Positions 1-6,200 of a DNA stretch of 10,772 nucleotides are shown one piece after another. A program made the position numbers and the translations under genes. Below the pieces are notes generated by a model. It was not told the DNA's origin. It saw only the letters and a program-made list of their open reading frames with translations, and searched no databases. Every line of letters starts with the position of its first letter. Positions within the stretch are counted from its first letter, which is position 1. Source of the DNA: an uncultured Lachnospiraceae bacterium (GTDB lineage Bacteria; Bacillota; Clostridia; Lachnospirales; Lachnospiraceae); the NCBI GenBank assembly GCA_947625995.1, contig CANQQN010000053.1, forward strand, positions 1 through 10,772. The letters run 5' to 3'.

Positions 1-2
1 CG

Positions 3-980
3 GATATGTCCTCTGTAAACACAACCTTCACCATACTGAAGGGCGGCAGAGGCGGACAGGGGAACCAGCACTATGCTACGGCTACCATGCAGGCGCCGAA
101 ATATGCCCAGCCCGGCCAGCCCGCAAAGGAACTGAATCTGCTTCTTGAGTTGAAAGTGATCGCGGACGTAGGGCTTCTCGGTTTTCCCAATGTGGGAAAG
201 TCCACCCTGCTTTCTCGGGTGACCAACGCGAGACCGAAGATCGCAAATTATCATTTTACTACGTTGCAGCCAAATCTTGGCGTGGTTGATCTTCCGGACA
301 ATGGAGGCGGATTTGTGATCGCGGATATTCCCGGACTGATAGAGGGGGCCAGCGAGGGCATCGGACTTGGCCATGAGTTTTTGAAACACATTGAGCGGAC
401 AAGGGTCATGATACATCTTGTAGACGCCGCCTCCACGGAGGGAAGGGACCCTATAGCCGATATCTACGCAATCAATAAGGAGCTTGAGGCATACAATGCC
501 GATCTTTCCCACAAACCTCAGATCATAGCCGCCAATAAAATGGATCTGATGCCGCGGGAGGACAGAGAAACGGTGCTTTCCTGCTTAAGAGAGGAGTTTG
601 GGCCAAAGGGTGTGTCCGTGTACCCCATTTCTGCTGTGAGCGGCGAGGGGTTGCATGAGTTGCTGTTCGCTGTCAAGAGGCTTCTGGACGAGATCGGGCA
701 TCCCCCGGTGGTTTTTGAACAGGAATATTTTCCCGATTTTGAGATTCCTTCTCTTGAAGGGGGCTTTGCGGTATCCAGAGACGAAGACGGCGCATTTGTT
801 GTGGAGGGCAGCCTGATCGAGAAGATGCTGGGTTATACCAATCTGGATTCCGAAAAAGGGTTTTCATTTTTCCAGAAATTTTTGAAGGAACGGGGAATTC
901 TGGATGCCCTTGAACAGGCGGGGATCCGGGAAGGCGATACGGTAAAAATGTACGGCCTGCAGTTTGATTATTATAAATAA
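3..980 (+). CDS. obg: GTPase Obg/CgtA, 5'-truncated by window edge
   Basis: Obg is a cytoplasmic ribosome-associated GTPase that acts in late assembly of the large subunit and in stress control. The reading frame is open to the left edge, so roughly the first 100 residues of the glycine-rich Obg fold are missing; the ATG at 6 is internal. Counting from that Met, the end of the Obg fold is seen as KGGRGGQGN (12-20). The G domain follows with G1 GFPNVGKST (59-67), the FTT switch I, G3 DIPGLIEGA, G4 NKMD (177-180) and G5 SAVSGEG. The last ~90 residues (from about FPDFEIPSLEGG) form the C-terminal OCT domain typical of Firmicute Obg proteins. The stop TAA is at 978-980. The downstream yhbY-nadD-yqeK-rsfS order is the usual Firmicute neighbourhood. 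Nothing suggests the gene is broken other than the window edge. Confidence 0.97.
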   Translation, partial: DMSSVNTTFTILKGGRGGQGNQHYATATMQAPKYAQPGQPAKELNLLLELKVIADVGLLGFPNVGKSTLLSRVTNARPKIANYHFTTLQPNLGVVDLPDNGGGFVIADIPGLIEGASEGIGLGHEFLKHIERTRVMIHLVDAASTEGRDPIADIYAINKELEAYNADLSHKPQIIAANKMDLMPREDRETVLSCLREEFGPKGVSVYPISAVSGEGLHELLFAVKRLLDEIGHPPVVFEQEYFPDFEIPSLEGGFAVSRDEDGAFVVEGSLIEKMLGYTNLDSEKGFSFFQKFLKERGILDALEQAGIREGDTVKMYGLQFDYYK

Positions 981-981
981 C

Positions 982-1040
982 AGCGAAAGGTCCTGAGTGA
1001 AGTGGAAGTTAATTTTTCACTTCACTAGCGAAAGATCCTG
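982..1040. repeat. Direct-repeat/hairpin/direct-repeat element after obg
   Basis: A 14-base direct repeat, AGCGAAAGGTCCTG at 982-995 and AGCGAAAGATCCTG at 1027-1040 (13 of 14 identical), exactly brackets an inverted repeat. The inverted repeat has a 9-bp perfect stem (AGTGAAGTG at 996-1004 with CACTTCACT at 1018-1026), extended by one G-T and two A-T pairs to a loop at 1008-1014. There is no T-run after the 3' arm, so it is not a standard intrinsic terminator, although it lies where obg transcription could end before the next promoter. It could be a small intergenic repeat or an RNA processing or stability hairpin. The structure is seen directly; any function is inference. Confidence 0.6.
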
Positions 1041-1051
1041 TGCTTTCATTC

Positions 1052-1080
1052 TTGCATATTTATACAAATAATGGTATGAT
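1052..1080 (+). promoter_or_regulatory. Sigma-A promoter for yhbY-nadD-yqeK-rsfS
   Basis: TTGCAT at 1052-1057 and TATGAT at 1075-1080 are separated by exactly 17 bases, each one mismatch or so from the sigma-A consensus. The predicted transcription start is near 1087, giving a leader of about 40 bases before the yhbY ATG at 1129. This promoter separates yhbY and its followers from obg. It also rules out the in-frame ATG at 1081 as a start from this transcript. Confidence 0.75.
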
Positions 1081-1128
1081 ATGAACAGGATTCTTATGTA
1101 TTATCACAAAAATATCGGAGAAACTACT

Positions 1129-1416
1129 ATGAATAGCAAACAGAGAGCCTATTTGAAAGGACTTGCTTCTGTCATGGAGCCCGTGGTCCAGATCGGGAAA
1201 TCCGGGATCTCTCCGGAAGTCACCAGATCTGTGGACGAGGTGCTGGAAGCAAGGGAACTGATCAAGATAAATGTTTTAAAAAACTGTTTTGACGACCCGA
1301 AGGAACTGGGGAATATGCTTGCGGAGCGTACCCGTTCCTCGGTGGTGCATGTGATCGGCAGAAAGATCGTACTGTACCGACCGTCAAAAGAGAATCCCAA
1401 AATCATATTACCCTAG
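1129..1416 (+). CDS. yhbY: YhbY-family CRM-domain RNA-binding protein
   Basis: This is a small single CRM (chloroplast RNA splicing and ribosome maturation) domain protein. Family members bind pre-50S particles and are thought to help large-subunit assembly. From the ATG at 1129 the product is 95 residues, the normal family length. The N-terminus NSKQRAYLKGLA and the RNA-binding loop GKSG (23-26, within VVQIGKSGIS) are diagnostic, and the C-terminal strand with IVLYRPSKE is also typical. The start at 1129 is preferred because CGGAG lies at 1116-1120, eight bases upstream. An in-frame ATG at 1081 would add 16 residues unlike the family and falls before the predicted transcription start. The stop TAG at 1414-1416 is embedded in the nadD ribosome binding site, so the two genes are probably translationally close-coupled. 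Confidence 0.95.
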   Translation: MNSKQRAYLKGLASVMEPVVQIGKSGISPEVTRSVDEVLEARELIKINVLKNCFDDPKELGNMLAERTRSSVVHVIGRKIVLYRPSKENPKIILP

Positions 1417-1425
1417 GAGATTTGT

Positions 1426-2034
1426 ATGAACCAGAGAAAGGTCGGTATATTGGGAGGCACCTTTGACCCTATTCACAACGGACATCTGATTCTTGCCCAG
1501 ACTGCCAGAGAGCAGTTTGGACTGGATGAGGTCTGGATCATGCCGGCAAAGACGCCGCCGCACAAATCGGACCATCAGATCACCGAGGCCGCACACCGCA
1601 TAGAGATGACCCGTCGAGCGATCGCCGGCAATCCAAAGTTCTGCCTTTCACTTTTTGAAATGGAAAGAGAAGGGTATACTTATACCTGTGAGACACTTTC
1701 TCTTCTGAAAGAAGATTATCCCGACACGGAGTTTTTCTTTATTATGGGAGCAGACTCTGTGTTTGATTTTGAAAAATGGAGGCAGCCGGATAAGATCGCA
1801 GGGCTTTGCGTGCTCCTTGTGGCCAACCGGAGTGAAGAACCGGATGAAGAGCTTCTGGCACAGATTGACAAGATCCGCAGGGAATACAAGGGGGACGTGC
1901 GCCTGCTTAGGATTCCTGCGCTGGAGATCGCATCCCATGTCCTCCGCGATATGGTAGCCGCAGGAAGCTCCATACGATATTATACGCCGGATGCGGTCGT
2001 CCGTTATATTGACGAGCATCATCTGTACCGATGA
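1426..2034 (+). CDS. nadD: Nicotinate-mononucleotide adenylyltransferase
   Basis: NadD transfers AMP from ATP to nicotinate mononucleotide to make deamido-NAD, the step before NAD synthetase. The 202-residue product has the nucleotidyltransferase hallmark GGTFDPIHNGH (10-20), where the HNGH histidines contact ATP phosphates. It also has the IMGADSVFDFEKW region used for substrate binding, and the C-terminal GSSIRYY (180-186), which carries the S-S-x-R ATP-binding motif. It ends IDEHHLYR, the common family end. The ribosome binding site AGGAGA (1415-1420) overlaps the yhbY stop and is five bases from the ATG. Linkage to yqeK and rsfS is the normal Firmicute arrangement. There are no oddities. 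Confidence 0.97.
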   Translation: MNQRKVGILGGTFDPIHNGHLILAQTAREQFGLDEVWIMPAKTPPHKSDHQITEAAHRIEMTRRAIAGNPKFCLSLFEMEREGYTYTCETLSLLKEDYPDTEFFFIMGADSVFDFEKWRQPDKIAGLCVLLVANRSEEPDEELLAQIDKIRREYKGDVRLLRIPALEIASHVLRDMVAAGSSIRYYTPDAVVRYIDEHHLYR

Positions 2035-2087
2035 GGCATTGTAAGCTGAGAGGGCTGTTTTGACAGTTGTTTGGGGGAAGTTAATTT

Positions 2088-2675
2088 ATGAAGCCGATGA
2101 ATACAAAGTACATTGAGCAGGAATTAAAAAAGAAACTGGACCACAAGCGTTTCGATCATACCCTTGGCGTCGCTTATACAGCCGCAGCCCTTGCCATGCG
2201 TTACGGTTATGACATAGACCGGGCAAAGGTGGCGGGGATGCTCCATGACTGCGCCAAATGCATTCCGCCGGAAAAAAAGGTCTCCATGTGCAAAAAGTAT
2301 AACATCCATATGACAGAGGTGGAACGGGAAAATCCTTTTTTGCTTCACGCGAAGCTGGGCGCTTTTCTTGCCATGAAAAAATACGGGATCAGCGACGAGG
2401 AGATCATCAGCGCCATCTTGAATCATACTACCGGCAAGCCGGATATGAGTATTCTTGACAAGATCATCTATGTGGCGGACTACATAGAGCCAAACAGGAA
2501 CAAAGCGCCCCGTCTGGCAGAGATACGAAAAAAGGCGTTTACAAACATTGACGATGCGCTATATATGATCCTTGAAGATACGGTTTTATATCTGCAGAGT
2601 ATCGACGGAGCCGTCGATCCTGTGACAAAACACACCTTTGAATATTATAAAAGCAGGATGGCAAAGGAGGAATAG
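2088..2675 (+). CDS. yqeK: YqeK-family HD-domain Ap4A hydrolase
   Basis: YqeK proteins are HD-superfamily metal enzymes shown in Firmicutes to split diadenosine tetraphosphate symmetrically into two ADP. They are the functional counterpart of ApaH in bacteria lacking it. The 195-residue product carries the expected metal ligands: H24 (RFDHTLGV), H53-D54 (GMLHDCAK), H87 (LLHAKLGA), H113 (ILNHTTG) and D131 (YVADYIEPNR). The start at 2088 is chosen because GGGGGAAG lies at 2073-2080, seven bases upstream; an in-frame ATG at 2097 is an alternative that would drop three residues. The gap from nadD is 53 bases. The gene's last codons contain the AAGGAGG that serves rsfS, so the two are tightly linked. 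Confidence 0.94.
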   Translation: MKPMNTKYIEQELKKKLDHKRFDHTLGVAYTAAALAMRYGYDIDRAKVAGMLHDCAKCIPPEKKVSMCKKYNIHMTEVERENPFLLHAKLGAFLAMKKYGISDEEIISAILNHTTGKPDMSILDKIIYVADYIEPNRNKAPRLAEIRKKAFTNIDDALYMILEDTVLYLQSIDGAVDPVTKHTFEYYKSRMAKEE

Positions 2676-2678
2676 CAA

Positions 2679-3029
2679 ATGACTACACAGCAACTGGTAA
2701 AACTGGCCTATCATGCACTGGAAGACAAGAAAGCCGTTGATATCCACATTCTGGATATCCGTGAGGTATCTATTCTGGCCGATTATTTTATCATCGCCAG
2801 CGGCGAAAATAAAAATCAGATCCAGGCAATGATCGACAATGTACAGGAAGAGCTTGAAAAACAAGGTCTCCAGCCCAGACAGATCGAAGGATATGACACG
2901 GCCGGATGGATCCTGATGGATTACGGAGATATCATTGTCCATGTGTTTTCCACGGAAGACAGACTGTTTTACGATCTGGAACGTATCTGGAGAGACGGCA
3001 AGAGCATTGACATCAACGCTATAGAATAA
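2679..3029 (+). CDS. rsfS: Ribosomal silencing factor RsfS
   Basis: RsfS (Iojap/DUF143 family) binds ribosomal protein uL14 on the large subunit and blocks joining with the small subunit, reducing translation in starvation. The 116-residue product matches the family length. It contains the signature stretch DIREVSILADYFIIASG (26-42), then EGYDTAGWILMDYGD (70-84) and IIVHVF (85-90), with the acidic, aromatic tail typical of the fold. The ribosome binding site AAGGAGG (2664-2670) lies inside the end of yqeK, eight bases from the ATG, and only three bases separate the genes. This completes the yhbY-nadD-yqeK-rsfS set. Confidence 0.97.
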   Translation: MTTQQLVKLAYHALEDKKAVDIHILDIREVSILADYFIIASGENKNQIQAMIDNVQEELEKQGLQPRQIEGYDTAGWILMDYGDIIVHVFSTEDRLFYDLERIWRDGKSIDINAIE

Positions 3030-3051
3030 AACTATAAGGGAGGATATTTTT

Positions 3052-4875
3052 ATGAGACGCTATCGTAAACTGATCAGTGTAACGGCAGCTATGGCCGTGT
3101 TGGGAAGCGCCCTGCTCCTTGCGGGCTGCGGCGACTCCGGCTCCAAAGACGGTTCCGACGGCGACAGCCAGAAGGGCGATACCGCTGTGTCGGGCGAGGG
3201 TTGGGAGCTTGCGGATTCTATCGTGAAGGAAGTGGCGGAAAAGATGCCTTCCTTCGGAGATTATGAAGTGAGCATCGAAGACTTCGGCGCGGAGATCAAG
3301 ACGTCGCCGATTACGGACAAAACGGAAGAAGCGGAACTGGCCAAGAAAAATACCAAGGCCATCGCCGACGCCATCGCCGATGTGACCGGTCATAAAGGCG
3401 GCGGCACAGTTCAGATTCCCGACGGTTACACCTATACCGGCGCCATCCATCTGGACAATAACGTAAACCTGCATCTTTCGGACGGCGCAAATGTGATGTT
3501 TACCACGGATTACAGCCAATATCCCAATGTTCTTACACGCTGGGAAGGAGTTGTCTGCTATAATTATTCTCCTATGGTATACGCTTACCAGAAGGAAAAT
3601 GTGGCGGTTACCGGCAAAGGCGTTCTGGACGGGCAGGCGACAGTGGAAGAGTACTGGCTGCCTTGGAAGAACAAAAAATTTCTTCCCGACGAGACACAGG
3701 ATGAGGATCAGAAAGCCCTCCGTCAGATGGGCGAGGACGGAACGGACGTGGAGGAACGTGTATTTGGTGAGGGACACTATCTGAGACCGTGTTTCCTGCA
3801 GACTTATGAATGCAAGAATGTGTTGATCGAAGATATCACCATCACAAATTCTCCTTTTTGGATGGTTCAGCCAACCTTCTGTGAATATGTGACCGTGAAA
3901 GGCATCACTGTGGAAAGCCACGGCTATAACAACGACGGTGTGAATCCGGACAGCTGTAATATGGTGGTGATCGACGGATGTACCTTCAACACCGGCGACG
4001 ACTGCATCGCCATTAAATCGGGCCGCGACAATGACGGAAGGACCATCGGGAAGCCCTGCGAGAACGTTGTGGCTATGAATAATACGTTTATTACCGGTAA
4101 AGGAGCCTGCGGCACCATTGGCAGTGAAATGTCCGGCGGCGTAAAGAATATCTTCTTCAAAGACAACGAGAGCAAGGATACGGTAGAGCATCTGCAGGCA
4201 ATCAGCATCAAGACCAACGGCGATCGCGGCGGAACCATTGAAAATATTTATTATAAGGGCATCAAGGCTGCCAATGTGGAAGACCGTGCGGTGCTGATCA
4301 CCATGCTTTATGAGGAAGGCGATACAGAGAAGACAACGCCCGTGATCAAGAATATTTATATTGAGGACTGCGACATTACCTGCCAGAATCCTGACAATCA
4401 GCAGGATACCATCGGAATATTTGGTTACGCCCGCAGCCCCATTGAAAACGTTACCTTTAAAAACTGCAGCTTTACCGGTGCAGATATGGAACTGAATCTT
4501 CTCAATCTGAAGGGGCTGTATTTTGAAGGCTGTAAGTTCAACGGAGAAAGCTATCCGGACGGCGAATATGTTCCTTCCGCAGATAATTTTACCGTGCTGG
4601 GAGAAAATGTAAACAGTTCGACCATTTCTCTGGAATATTCTTCGGGAGCCATTGAAGATGACAGTATGTGGAAATGGGAGGTTGCGGACAGTGCCGACGG
4701 ACCTTTTACAGATGCGGCCAATGTGAAGGACAATGAAGAAACACTTCACAATCTGGGCGTTTCCGGCGGCAAGATCGGTATCCGGGCTATCAATCCGGAG
4801 AAATATTACCGTCTGACGGTTACCATTGACGGAAAAGACTGGGTAAGCGATGTTTATCATTATGAAGAAGGATAA
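3052..4875 (+). CDS. GH28 (polygalacturonase-family) lipoprotein
   Basis: This is a secreted, membrane-anchored glycoside hydrolase of the pectin-acting GH28 family. Residues 1-26 form a lipoprotein signal: basic MRRYRK, a hydrophobic core, then lipobox LAGC with the lipidated Cys at 26, followed by a Gly/Ser/Asp linker. The parallel beta-helix spans about 55-510. Motif I is NND (293-295), motif II is TGDDC (314-318), so the three acidic residues expected for inverting GH28 catalysis are D295, D316 and D317. The later IGSEMSGG (356-363) and SIKT (385-388) blocks also match bacterial exo-polygalacturonases, but the usual His of motif III and Arg of the RxK motif are replaced (see findings). 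Residues ~510-607, with WKWEVADSADGPF and YYRLTVTIDGKDWVS, look like an added beta-sandwich. AAGGGAGGA (3036-3044) precedes the ATG by seven bases. No promoter is visible in the 22-base gap after rsfS. The exact substrate is not known. Confidence 0.9.
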   Translation: MRRYRKLISVTAAMAVLGSALLLAGCGDSGSKDGSDGDSQKGDTAVSGEGWELADSIVKEVAEKMPSFGDYEVSIEDFGAEIKTSPITDKTEEAELAKKNTKAIADAIADVTGHKGGGTVQIPDGYTYTGAIHLDNNVNLHLSDGANVMFTTDYSQYPNVLTRWEGVVCYNYSPMVYAYQKENVAVTGKGVLDGQATVEEYWLPWKNKKFLPDETQDEDQKALRQMGEDGTDVEERVFGEGHYLRPCFLQTYECKNVLIEDITITNSPFWMVQPTFCEYVTVKGITVESHGYNNDGVNPDSCNMVVIDGCTFNTGDDCIAIKSGRDNDGRTIGKPCENVVAMNNTFITGKGACGTIGSEMSGGVKNIFFKDNESKDTVEHLQAISIKTNGDRGGTIENIYYKGIKAANVEDRAVLITMLYEEGDTEKTTPVIKNIYIEDCDITCQNPDNQQDTIGIFGYARSPIENVTFKNCSFTGADMELNLLNLKGLYFEGCKFNGESYPDGEYVPSADNFTVLGENVNSSTISLEYSSGAIEDDSMWKWEVADSADGPFTDAANVKDNEETLHNLGVSGGKIGIRAINPEKYYRLTVTIDGKDWVSDVYHYEEG

Positions 4876-4901
4876 TATATCCGGTTATTAAAGCGAAATA
4901 G

Positions 4902-4959
4902 AAAAATACCCTGTGGGATTTGAGATTTAAAAAGACTTCACTTCCTGCAGGGTATTTTT
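4902..4959. terminator. Bidirectional intrinsic terminator between convergent genes
   Basis: A perfect 12-bp inverted repeat is formed by AAAAATACCCTG (4902-4913) and CAGGGTATTTTT (4948-4959), with a 34-base spacer. It ends in a T-run on both strands, so it can terminate the GH28 gene rightward and the recombinase gene leftward. It sits 26 bases after the GH28 stop and 16 bases after the recombinase stop. The loop is longer than usual, but the stem and both T-tracts are clear. Confidence 0.82.
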
Positions 4960-4975
4960 ATGATCCTATGACTTT

Positions 4976-6028
4976 TTAGGGCTCTCTCAGCTTTACCACA
5001 TTGGCCGCAGAACGCTTTCTGTCTTCCTGTATGGCCGCGTAATGCTTCTTGGTAGTATTTACGTCCTTATGGCCTAAAACGTCCGCTACAAGGTAAATAT
5101 CGCCTGTCTCGCGGTAAAGATTGGTGCCGTAGGTGCTGCGGAGCTTGTGAGGGGTGATCTTTTTCAGGGTAGTCACGTTGGAGGAATACTTTTTTACAAG
5201 CCGTTCCACGCTGCGTACAGTGAGACGCTGGTTTTTTAAGGAAATAAACAAAGCGTCCTCATGGCCGGGGGCCGGCTGTTTTAAGTCTCTGTCAAGTTCC
5301 ATATAATCAGAGAGAGCCGCCGCAACCTCGTCCCCAAAATAGACGATATCCTCATTTCCGCCTTTTCGGATGATCTTGATCTTATTATTTTTAAAATCTA
5401 CATCTGTAATGTTGAGACCCACGCATTCGGAAACCCGGATCCCTGTGCCCAGCAAAAGGGTGATAATCGCAACATCGCGAAGCTTTGTTTTTTTATGGTT
5501 TCTAAGCTGCGCGGGCGTGAGCTTTTCACCAGATTCCACCATATCAAGCATCATGGCAACCTCGTCGGGATCAAGCCGTACAATGGTTTTGGTGTGGAGC
5601 TTGGGAATATCCACATGGGCGGGCGGATTGGTTTGGATCAATTCTTTTTTGAAAAAATAATTGTACATGGAACGAAGGGCCGCCAGCTTGCGCAGGATGC
5701 CGTGATCCTTGTTGACCCGGGCTACACCGTCTTTTTCATATGTCTGGAGGAAAGAAAGATATTCCTCAATATCCATGGAAGTGATCTCGTCCAGAGTAGA
5801 CATGGGCAGATCCTTCAGGGGTTTTTCGGCAATCGCAGGATTGCTTTGCTGCAAAAAATTAAAAAACACAGATAGATCGTATGCATAGGACAGACGGGTC
5901 CTTGTAGATTTTGTGGACTCCATGGATCGAAAATAAGTTCCAAGAAATCTTGGGAGTTCCTTTAATACATTGCGAAGTTTTGTGATATTGGAAAGATCGG
6001 TTTGTTCCTTGTAAGAATACTCTGACAT
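4976..6028 (-). CDS. Tyrosine recombinase, XerS-like
   Basis: This is a 350-residue site-specific tyrosine recombinase that cuts DNA through a covalent phosphotyrosine intermediate. Residues ~25-135 form the SAM-like core-binding domain (four-helix arm with LSYAYDLSVFFNFL and LRSMYNYFF). Residues ~150-350 form the catalytic domain. All expected active-site residues are visible: R198 in GTGIRVSE, K222 in IRKGGNED, H294 and R297 in TPHKLRST, H320 in LGHKDV, and the nucleophile Y330 in KKHYAA. Length and layout recall the single-recombinase XerS of streptococci more than the ~300-residue XerC/XerD pair, a judgement from memory of the family. The start is supported by AGGAGG (plus positions 6035-6040), six bases from the ATG. 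No excisionase or phage gene is adjacent, and the location beside lexA suggests a resident chromosomal enzyme. A role in chromosome dimer resolution is inference; an integrase of a lost element is the alternative. Confidence 0.93.
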   Translation of the reverse strand: MSEYSYKEQTDLSNITKLRNVLKELPRFLGTYFRSMESTKSTRTRLSYAYDLSVFFNFLQQSNPAIAEKPLKDLPMSTLDEITSMDIEEYLSFLQTYEKDGVARVNKDHGILRKLAALRSMYNYFFKKELIQTNPPAHVDIPKLHTKTIVRLDPDEVAMMLDMVESGEKLTPAQLRNHKKTKLRDVAIITLLLGTGIRVSECVGLNITDVDFKNNKIKIIRKGGNEDIVYFGDEVAAALSDYMELDRDLKQPAPGHEDALFISLKNQRLTVRSVERLVKKYSSNVTTLKKITPHKLRSTYGTNLYRETGDIYLVADVLGHKDVNTTKKHYAAIQEDRKRSAANVVKLREP

Positions 6029-6043
6029 AATTTCCCTCCTTTC

Positions 6044-6071
6044 ACGTCGTAAAATTACGATTTTGCGACGT
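6044..6071. promoter_or_regulatory. 28-bp imperfect palindrome upstream of recombinase
   Basis: Arms ACGTCGTAAAAT (6044-6055) and ATTTTGCGACGT (6060-6071) match as an inverted repeat at 11 of 12 positions around TACG. A second, smaller palindrome, TCGTAA-AA-TTACGA (6047-6060), overlaps it. It lies three bases beyond the recombinase ribosome binding site and just inside the predicted transcript. The possible readings are an operator, a leader RNA hairpin, or a dif-like recombination site; 11+6+11 is the standard Xer site geometry. The structure is directly seen, the role is not. Confidence 0.6.
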
Positions 6072-6084
6072 CATATATGTGTTC

Positions 6085-6113
6085 ATACTACCACTGCATT
6101 CACAAAAAGTCAA
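6085..6113 (-). promoter_or_regulatory. Sigma-A promoter for the recombinase
   Basis: On the minus strand TTGACT (plus 6108-6113) and TAGTAT (plus 6085-6090) are 17 bases apart, a near-consensus promoter. The predicted start of transcription is near 6078, giving a leader of about 50 bases that includes the whole 28-bp palindrome. This means the recombinase is expressed from its own promoter, not by readthrough. Confidence 0.72.
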
Positions 6114-6133
6114 GGAAATTAAGGTTTTTCTTT

Positions 6134-6159
6134 ATGCTGAAGCTGATATGTGTTATAAT
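6134..6159 (+). promoter_or_regulatory. Extended -10 promoter for the ttcA-like gene
   Basis: TATAAT at 6154-6159 is a perfect -10 box and is preceded by TG one base upstream (6151-6152), an extended -10. The -35 region is poor; TTTATG at 6131-6136 is the best candidate at 17 bases. The predicted start is near 6166, leaving about 35 bases of leader before the ATG at 6201. Confidence 0.65.
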
Positions 6160-6172
6160 GCAATAACACATA
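6147..6172. promoter_or_regulatory. Perfect 26-bp inverted repeat over the -10 box (probable operator)
   Basis: TATGTGTTAT (6147-6156) and ATAACACATA (6163-6172) are exact reverse complements around AATGCA. The repeat covers the -10 box and the predicted transcription start of the ttcA-like gene, the classic position of a repressor operator. The binding protein is not identifiable from the window; the site does not resemble the LexA box upstream of lexA. Confidence 0.62.
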
Positions 6173-6200
6173 GAATCTGATTGAAATGAGGTTTATACAT

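Noticed and set aside
1081..1128. In-frame upstream ATG that would lengthen YhbY by 16 residues
   Set aside because: It overlaps the end of the predicted promoter, lacks a ribosome binding site, and the extra residues do not resemble the family; ATG 1129 has a proper site.
2060..2087. TTGACA (2060-2065) with TAATTT (2082-2087) as a promoter for yqeK
   Set aside because: The spacer is 16 and the transcript would begin past the yqeK ATG, leaving it without its ribosome binding site. Chance match within an operon gap is more likely.
3019..4860. A 613-codon open frame on the minus strand, antisense to the GH28 gene
   Set aside because: It lies almost entirely within the GH28 gene, has no ribosome binding site before its ATG, shows no recognisable domain, and has the biased composition of an antisense frame. 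The GH28 gene explains the sequence fully.
3030..6130. GH28 gene plus recombinase as a two-gene mobile element or integron cassette
   Set aside because: The genes are convergent with a shared terminator, and I found no flanking direct repeats, tRNA target, inverted ends or attC-like fold. The recombinase lacks the extra features of integron integrases as far as can be seen.
6186..6200. In-frame upstream ATG of the ttcA-like gene
   Set aside because: The only plausible ribosome binding site, TGAGG at 6187-6191, overlaps this codon and serves the ATG at 6201.
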